Source of the DNA: JAICLL01 sp035252155
Lineage (GTDB): Bacteria; Planctomycetota; Planctomycetia; Pirellulales; JAICIG01
DNA length: 10,305 bases
Assembly (NCBI GenBank): GCA_035252155.1
Contig: DATFDL010000689.1
Span: 1 to 10,305 of the forward strand
Reading direction: 5' to 3'
Numbering within the stretch: position 1 is the first letter of the stretch; each line of letters opens with the position of its first letter. The notes beneath the pieces are model-generated. The model saw only the letters and a program-made list of their open reading frames with translations. It was not told the origin of the DNA and ran no database searches. Shown in pieces: positions 6,440 through 10,305 of this stretch. Position numbers and translations under genes: made by a program.

Positions 6440-7174
6440 ATGCCCGATCGCTACTTTATTACGCCTCCAATCACAGCCGATCGGGCGACGCTGCGCGATG
6501 ACGAAGCGCATCACCTGGCGCACGTGATGCGCGCCAAAACAGGCGCCGAGATTATTGTATTCGACGGCGGCGGCCGTGAATGGCTGGCGCGGGTTGCGCG
6601 CCTCCGTCGCAACGAGGTCGACCTGGATTTGATCGAGCGGCGCGACTGCGACCGCGAACTTTCGGCCGACGTGACGCTGGCCGTCGCCCTGCCCAAGGGC
6701 GACCGCCAACGCTGGTTGGTCGAAAAATCGGTCGAGCTGGGCGTGCGGCGGATCGTGCCGCTGACGACCGACCGCGGCGTAGCCCAGCCGGTCGAAAAAG
6801 CGTTGGACCGCTTGCGCCGCGCCGTCATCGAGGCCTCGAAACAATGCGGACGCAATCGCCTGATGGAGATCGCGGCGCCGCAACGCTGGCCCGATTTCTG
6901 CGCTGCCACCGCGGTGCCCAACGAGCTGCGCCTAGCAGCCGACCCGCTCGGCGGCGACGATCTTGGTAGTCTCATCGAAACTCTGCGAACCGCCGGCAGG
7001 CCATGGTCGCTCGTGTTCGCAGTCGGTCCCGAAGGAGGCTGGACTGATGGCGAACGACAGTGCGCTGCAGCGCACGACTGGCGAATCGTGTCGCTGGGTC
7101 CCCGCATTTTGCGCATCGAGACCGCGGCGCTGCTGCTGGCAAGCGTGACGGCATCCACTGCTCACCCTCCATGA
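6440..7174 (+). CDS. rsmE: 16S rRNA (uracil(1498)-N3)-methyltransferase RsmE
   Basis: A 244-residue SPOUT-class methyltransferase that uses S-adenosylmethionine to methylate N3 of U1498 in 16S rRNA in the small subunit. The length is normal for the family. The N-terminal PUA-like domain begins MPDRYF and carries DEAHHLAHVMR (21-31). The knot domain shows KGDRQRWLVEKSVELG (86-101), EASKQCGR (131-138), the SAM-loop VGPEGGWTDGE (195-205) and LGPRILRIETA (219-229); all key family motifs are present. The start at 6440 is chosen because the family begins with M-x-R-Y-F; an in-frame ATG at 6413 would add nine unmatched residues and overlap the candidate -10 box. I see no Shine-Dalgarno. The stop overlaps an ATG (ATGA at 7171-7174), but the frame opened there is not a convincing gene. 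In many bacteria rsmE lies beside prmA or dnaJ; here it does not. Confidence 0.95.
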   Translation: MPDRYFITPPITADRATLRDDEAHHLAHVMRAKTGAEIIVFDGGGREWLARVARLRRNEVDLDLIERRDCDRELSADVTLAVALPKGDRQRWLVEKSVELGVRRIVPLTTDRGVAQPVEKALDRLRRAVIEASKQCGRNRLMEIAAPQRWPDFCAATAVPNELRLAADPLGGDDLGSLIETLRTAGRPWSLVFAVGPEGGWTDGERQCAAAHDWRIVSLGPRILRIETAALLLASVTASTAHPP

Positions 7175-7354
7175 CTTACCGATCCCGCAAAGTCAGCGGT
7201 GTTAAACCGGGGCGACTTCGACGGCACGGCCGATCGCGTTGTGCCGTCTTTGCCGGCGTTGCCGATTATGAGCAACGTAACGCGGATAACGATCGGCACA
7301 TGTTTGCGTTTTATGCCGGCCGCCTGCCGCACCATCACAGGGGGGAAATCGGCC

Positions 7355-8302
7355 ATGAGCACGGCGCGTACTACGGTCGGCTTAGCGGCGCGGAGCGGTA
7401 TCTGGATCGTGGCAGCCTTGCTGAGCGGATGCTCCGGCTCGGGCGGCTCATTCACGCTCTTCCCCACCGCCGATCATCTGCTGAAATCGACCGACTTTGT
7501 GCGCCGCGAGGTGCCGCGTCGCGTACCCGTTCCGCGTGAACTGGAGAAAACCGTCCTCAGCGAGTACATCTTGCAGCCCGGCGACGTGCTCGTGGTCGAG
7601 CCGACCGCGCTTGATTCGCCGGTGCGCTTTCCGGCCGATCAAACGATCTTGCCCGACGGCACCATCGACCTGGCCCGCTATGGCCGCCTGATCGTGGCGG
7701 GCAAGACCATCGAACAAGTCGAGGCCGACATCATGGCGGCGGTACGGGCGGTAGAAACCGGCCCGGTCGATCTGATTAATGTGCGGCTGGTGAGTCCCCA
7801 AAGCGCGGTTTACTACGTGCTGGGCGAAGTCAGCTCGCCCGGCTCGTTCCCACTCGTCGGTCGCGAGACGGTGCTCGACGCACTTGTGGCGGCGGGAGGA
7901 CTGAGCGACCGGGCGTCGATGTGCAATATCATTCTCAGCCGCCCGTCGCTGCCCGACGGCTGCCGAATTGTGCTGCCGGTCTGCTATCGGCAGATCGTGC
8001 AGTTGGGCGACACCACGACCAACTATCAAGTGATGCCGGGCGACCGCATCTACGTGGCCACTCGGTCGTGGCGCGACTCGTGTTTCGGCAAACGGGCCTG
8101 CCCGCTGTGCAAGGGGCAGCAGTGCCCGTGCCCCTCGCCGGCGGCGGCCGTTGCGCCGGCCCTACCCACGATTACGCCGCCGCAGGTGATGCAGGATGCG
8201 GTGCAACCCCTACCGGAGCTGGAACCCATCGAGATGCCTGCGGCCCCGCCGGAAGAAATGCCCTCAGCGCCGTCGGCCCGGCGTTCAACTGCCGAAGGAT
8301 AA
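7355..8302 (+). CDS. Wza-like polysaccharide export lipoprotein (Poly_export + SLBB)
   Basis: A 315-residue outer-membrane-type polysaccharide export protein. A signal peptide with lipobox LLSGC puts the lipidated cysteine at residue 26, followed by Ser, so outer-membrane sorting is expected. The Poly_export domain (PF02563-type) covers about 70-135, with YILQPGDVL (71-79) and LPDGTIDLARYG (99-110). A soluble-ligand-binding beta-grasp (SLBB) domain covers about 145-240, with VLGEVSSPGSFPL (155-167) and MPGDRIYV (227-234). It then departs from the family: instead of Wza's C-terminal amphipathic helix there is a cysteine cluster (243, 249, 252, 257, 259; pattern C-x5-C-x2-C-x4-C-x-C) and a Pro/Ala/Glu-rich tail to the end. 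The ATG at 7355 is chosen because it directly precedes the lipoprotein signal; a purine run (AGGGGGGAAA) lies upstream with rather long spacing. The frame is open back to about 7199, but those residues look non-coding. It is 180 bases after rsmE on the same strand; no glycosyltransferase or Wzc-type kinase adjoins it. Confidence 0.9.
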   Translation: MSTARTTVGLAARSGIWIVAALLSGCSGSGGSFTLFPTADHLLKSTDFVRREVPRRVPVPRELEKTVLSEYILQPGDVLVVEPTALDSPVRFPADQTILPDGTIDLARYGRLIVAGKTIEQVEADIMAAVRAVETGPVDLINVRLVSPQSAVYYVLGEVSSPGSFPLVGRETVLDALVAAGGLSDRASMCNIILSRPSLPDGCRIVLPVCYRQIVQLGDTTTNYQVMPGDRIYVATRSWRDSCFGKRACPLCKGQQCPCPSPAAAVAPALPTITPPQVMQDAVQPLPELEPIEMPAAPPEEMPSAPSARRSTAEG

Positions 8303-8420
8303 ATCCGCTGTTGCTTGGTGTTTGTGGCCGGGAGTGAAACCGGCGGTCCCTCCGCGTGGCTGAAGCAGAACTCCAGCCGCAAACCGCCGAAGACAATGCC
8401 GAAATCACGAGACCACGGCG

Positions 8421-10151
8421 TCACTTGGCCGGGCCGTTTTGAAAAGGCGTTTGGAATTCATACACGGCGTACGATTGGTTTACGTAGAGCCGCGGCAGAG
8501 ATAATGGCGGCTGGGCCTCGGCGAGCAGATAGCTCGCGCTATACTTGGCGGCAAGTTGGCGTAACCGAGCGACGGGCAACTCGGTGAGCGACTCGTGCCA
8601 GCGGCCTTGCGCGTCGGGCACCGGCGTGCCATGAATATCTTCCAGCCGCCGCCACCACTCGACGATCGCCGCCGCGTCTTGCGGCAAGTCCTTCCAGCTC
8701 ACCACCTCGCCTCGGTCGGCATACCAGGTGAAGGTCTGGGCCGTTCGCGGCGTGAGCACTAACGTGTCGTCAGGCGTGTGAGCGGCGATCCACACACACG
8801 CGGCGCGCCAATCGGCGTAGTCGAGCACCTTGGGAGGCCGGTCGCCCCGCGGAATGTTTTGGAACAAACCGGCGATCGCGTATTCTTGGTGGCTCGCGGC
8901 AGCCAACGCGACGGCCGCCGACAGACAACCGGCGAACCAAATACGCCGACCCCGCACCAAATTCGCTCCGACAGCGCCAGCTAACAATGCAACGCCGATC
9001 GGCGGCATCACATCGCCCAGACGAAACCAATAATAACGCAGCAGGGCGGCCGATAATTCGGGTTGGTTGACGGTCGTCACAGCGATCACCAGCCCGGCCA
9101 ATGAAATGACCAACGAGGCGATGACTAATCGTTGCAAACGTTCGACGGGTTGCCCGATGGCGGCCTGTAGGGAACGGACTCCGTGCCGTTCCGCGTTCTG
9201 CGAACCAACGTCGCGCCGCGCCGCAGCGGAACGCCACAGAGGGCGTTCCCTACAGATTCTCGAAGCCAATCTCGTGAATACCAGCCAGCCAACCAACATC
9301 GACAAATAACGGAGCAGCGCCTGCCAGCCAAACGCTTGCGGCACGAGATGGTGGCGCAGTCGGCGAAAGACATAGATGTCGTTCGCCTCGGCGATCGTCT
9401 GCGGCTCGACGCCCCAGTTCAACTCCAGCGCGGGCCAAACGCCCGCGAGCGCGAGTGCGAAGCCACTCAGTAAACCAGGCCACAGCCGGCCCAACAGCGG
9501 CCGATCGGGCGACAGCAGCCAACAAAGGCCGAGCGCCACCGCAAACCAACCGCCGACCAACACGTGCACCGCCGCCGCCGCCCCCGCCAACACGAGCGCT
9601 ATGTTCCATCGCTGGTTCAAATACTCGCGGACCGCCGCCAGCACCAGCACATAGGCCAGGCCCTTGGCTTCGAACCCGCCGATCACCCATTCGCCGGCCA
9701 AGTGGCAGCCGACATTGAGCGTGAGGAAGATGAGGGCAGTCGCTACCGACCAGCCCGGTCGCGGCACGATGCTCCAACTAAGCCGTCGCCAGGCCCAGGA
9801 CAAGAATAGCCAGATGATCAGCCGACCGCCCCAGGCGAACTGCGTCAGCGTGAGCCGGCGCGTCAGCCATCCGCAGGCGACGTAAAACACACGGTGCGTG
9901 TCTGATGAATCGAAGAAAAAGTCGCGCGGCGCCCAGGCGGTATTCCAGTAGTGCTTGGCCTTGCCCAAGTAATGTGGCTCGTTGACATCGGGCGCCGGCC
10001 AGGCCGCCTGGGCGGCGAACACCATCAAGATTAGTGCGATTTCAACCGCCGGCAGCCACCGTGCGTGGACAGACGGCCCCGGCGGCCCTAGACTATCGGC
10101 GGTGTTGGTTGCCATAGAGATACGTGACGGCCAATTTTGATTCGCGGACAT
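8421..10151 (-). CDS. Multi-pass membrane protein, DUF6798-like, interrupted in frame by a repeat pair
   Basis: A 576-residue integral membrane protein with about ten hydrophobic segments (roughly 33-51, 109-121, 134-152, 165-177, 186-214, 226-243, 280-297, 341-361, 383-398 and 404-420). A C-terminal soluble domain of about 150 residues is rich in Trp/Tyr and includes TPDDTLVLTPRTAQTFTWYA. The layout resembles planctomycete membrane proteins annotated as DUF6798 and, more distantly, GT-C glycosyltransferase-like proteins; an acidic motif early in the chain (PDVNEPHYLGKAKHYW) sits where GT-C enzymes carry catalytic acids. I recall this family name from memory, so the function is open. Residues about 300-329 are encoded by an 87-bp REP pair (9167-9253), an Arg-rich insert between two membrane segments that keeps the frame. 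ATG 10151 is used; ATG 10115 is equally plausible, and neither has a ribosome site. The gene is convergent with the export lipoprotein (118-base gap, no clear terminator). Confidence 0.8.
   Translation of the reverse strand: MSANQNWPSRISMATNTADSLGPPGPSVHARWLPAVEIALILMVFAAQAAWPAPDVNEPHYLGKAKHYWNTAWAPRDFFFDSSDTHRVFYVACGWLTRRLTLTQFAWGGRLIIWLFLSWAWRRLSWSIVPRPGWSVATALIFLTLNVGCHLAGEWVIGGFEAKGLAYVLVLAAVREYLNQRWNIALVLAGAAAAVHVLVGGWFAVALGLCWLLSPDRPLLGRLWPGLLSGFALALAGVWPALELNWGVEPQTIAEANDIYVFRRLRHHLVPQAFGWQALLRYLSMLVGWLVFTRLASRICRERPLWRSAAARRDVGSQNAERHGVRSLQAAIGQPVERLQRLVIASLVISLAGLVIAVTTVNQPELSAALLRYYWFRLGDVMPPIGVALLAGAVGANLVRGRRIWFAGCLSAAVALAAASHQEYAIAGLFQNIPRGDRPPKVLDYADWRAACVWIAAHTPDDTLVLTPRTAQTFTWYADRGEVVSWKDLPQDAAAIVEWWRRLEDIHGTPVPDAQGRWHESLTELPVARLRQLAAKYSASYLLAEAQPPLSLPRLYVNQSYAVYEFQTPFQNGPAK
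9167..9253. repeat. BIME-like REP pair, family A, inside the membrane-protein gene (87 bp)
   Basis: The left unit 9167-9195 (GTAG, then stem GGAACGG/CCGTTCC) and the right unit 9226-9253 (inverted, stem GGAACGCC/GGCGTTCC, ending CTAC) enclose a 30-base linker. The length is 87 bases, or 29 codons, with no stop in the host frame. It encodes the Arg-rich stretch CRERPLWRS...AERHGVRSL. The pair at 10216-10302 has the same total length, the same unit spacing and a linker matching at 20 of 30 positions with an identical 12-base core (ACGTCGCGCCGC), so the two pairs are homologous copies. Confidence 0.85.
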
Positions 10152-10166
10152 TGTAACCAAAACGCC

Positions 10167-10193
10167 GTAGGGGTGGGACGAGCTTGCGAGTCC
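10167..10193 (+). repeat. REP-like unit, family B, single copy
   Basis: GTAGGGGTGGGACGAGC begins at 10167 and continues to GCGAGTCC, paralleling the arms at 1038-1068 and 1181-1211, with one extra G after the foot and a diverged last stretch. It lies 16 bases upstream of the membrane-protein ATG at 10151, so it is probably in that gene's leader or promoter zone. Confidence 0.6.
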
Positions 10194-10215
10194 GCAGCGA
10201 CACGCGAAAACATCT

Positions 10216-10302
10216 GTAGGGAACGCCCTCCGTGGCGTTCCGCGAATGGCGAGGAGACGTCGCGCCGCCCCTCAGCGGAACGCCACGGAGGGCGTTCCCT
10301 AC
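10216..10302. repeat. BIME-like REP pair, family A, upstream of the membrane-protein gene (87 bp)
   Basis: The left unit 10216-10244 and the right unit 10275-10302 are perfect inverted repeats over 28 bases, beginning GTAGGGAACG and ending CGTTCCCTAC. Each unit also folds alone, with an 8-bp stem GGAACGCC/GGCGTTCC and a 6-base loop. The 30-base linker is shared in part with the pair inside the gene. The perfect arms suggest a recent or actively maintained copy. Confidence 0.85.
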
Positions 10303-10305
10303 CGA

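Noticed and set aside
7175..7354. Promoter for the export lipoprotein (TTGCCG near 7259 with GATAAC downstream).
   Set aside because: The spacing is about 20 bases and both boxes match poorly; not strong enough to annotate.
7060..7539. Open frame continuing from an ATGA overlap at the rsmE stop (ATG 7171), which would suggest a translationally coupled gene.
   Set aside because: Its translation is Arg/His-rich with no family motif and it overlaps the lipoprotein signal peptide of the well-supported export gene in another frame; it looks like a high-GC shadow frame.
8303..8420. Intrinsic terminator between the convergent lipoprotein and membrane-protein genes.
   Set aside because: Only short, widely spaced complementary stretches (for example CGGCGGT and ACCGCCG) are visible and there is no T tract.

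Overview
This GC-rich window reads as a chromosomal segment from a planctomycete, most likely Pirellulales-like. Three things point there. One is a large secreted protein with a membrane-bound-dehydrogenase propeller, HEAT repeats and a C-terminal CxxCH heme domain, an architecture typical of Planctomycetes/PVC bacteria. The second is a short secreted protein carrying the planctomycete LEPR-XLL N-terminal motif. The third is weak use of Shine-Dalgarno sites alongside many short palindromic repeats. Genus and species cannot be read from the sequence.

Layout, left to right. (1) 1-942 (+): 5'-truncated zinc-independent quinone oxidoreductase-type MDR enzyme. (2) 943-1297: repeat-filled gap. (3) 1298-4444 (+): PVC-type propeller/HEAT/cytochrome c protein. 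(4) 4444-4546: a 103-bp inverted repeat between convergent genes. (5) 4549-5334 (-): small LEPR-XLL protein with a duplicated 19-residue unit. (6) 5520-6341 (-): ExeA/GspA-like AAA ATPase. (7) 6440-7174 (+): rsmE, 16S rRNA m3U1498 methyltransferase, divergent from the ATPase. (8) 7355-8302 (+): Wza-like polysaccharide export lipoprotein. (9) 8421-10151 (-): large multi-pass membrane protein. (10) 10152-10305: another repeat cluster, upstream of gene 9.

The genes do not form one obvious pathway. The ExeA-like ATPase, the polysaccharide export lipoprotein, the LEPR-XLL protein and the multi-pass membrane protein are all envelope or secretion related, but they are not one operon, so a joint function is only inference. 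RsmE is housekeeping.

The most notable content is a set of at least 13 short palindromes in four sequence families. Nearly all have GTAG at the 5' foot of a hairpin (CTAC when inverted). They occur singly or as head-to-head pairs. This is the organisation of REP sequences and BIMEs, which in other bacteria are recognised and spread by RAYT (TnpA-REP, Y1) transposases that bind the GTAG foot. One 87-bp pair (9167-9253) lies inside the membrane-protein gene, exactly 29 codons long and in frame. A sister 87-bp pair lies at 10216-10302. Repeat copies also supply or abut the stop codons of three genes. No RAYT gene is in the window, so the mobilising enzyme would have to be elsewhere.
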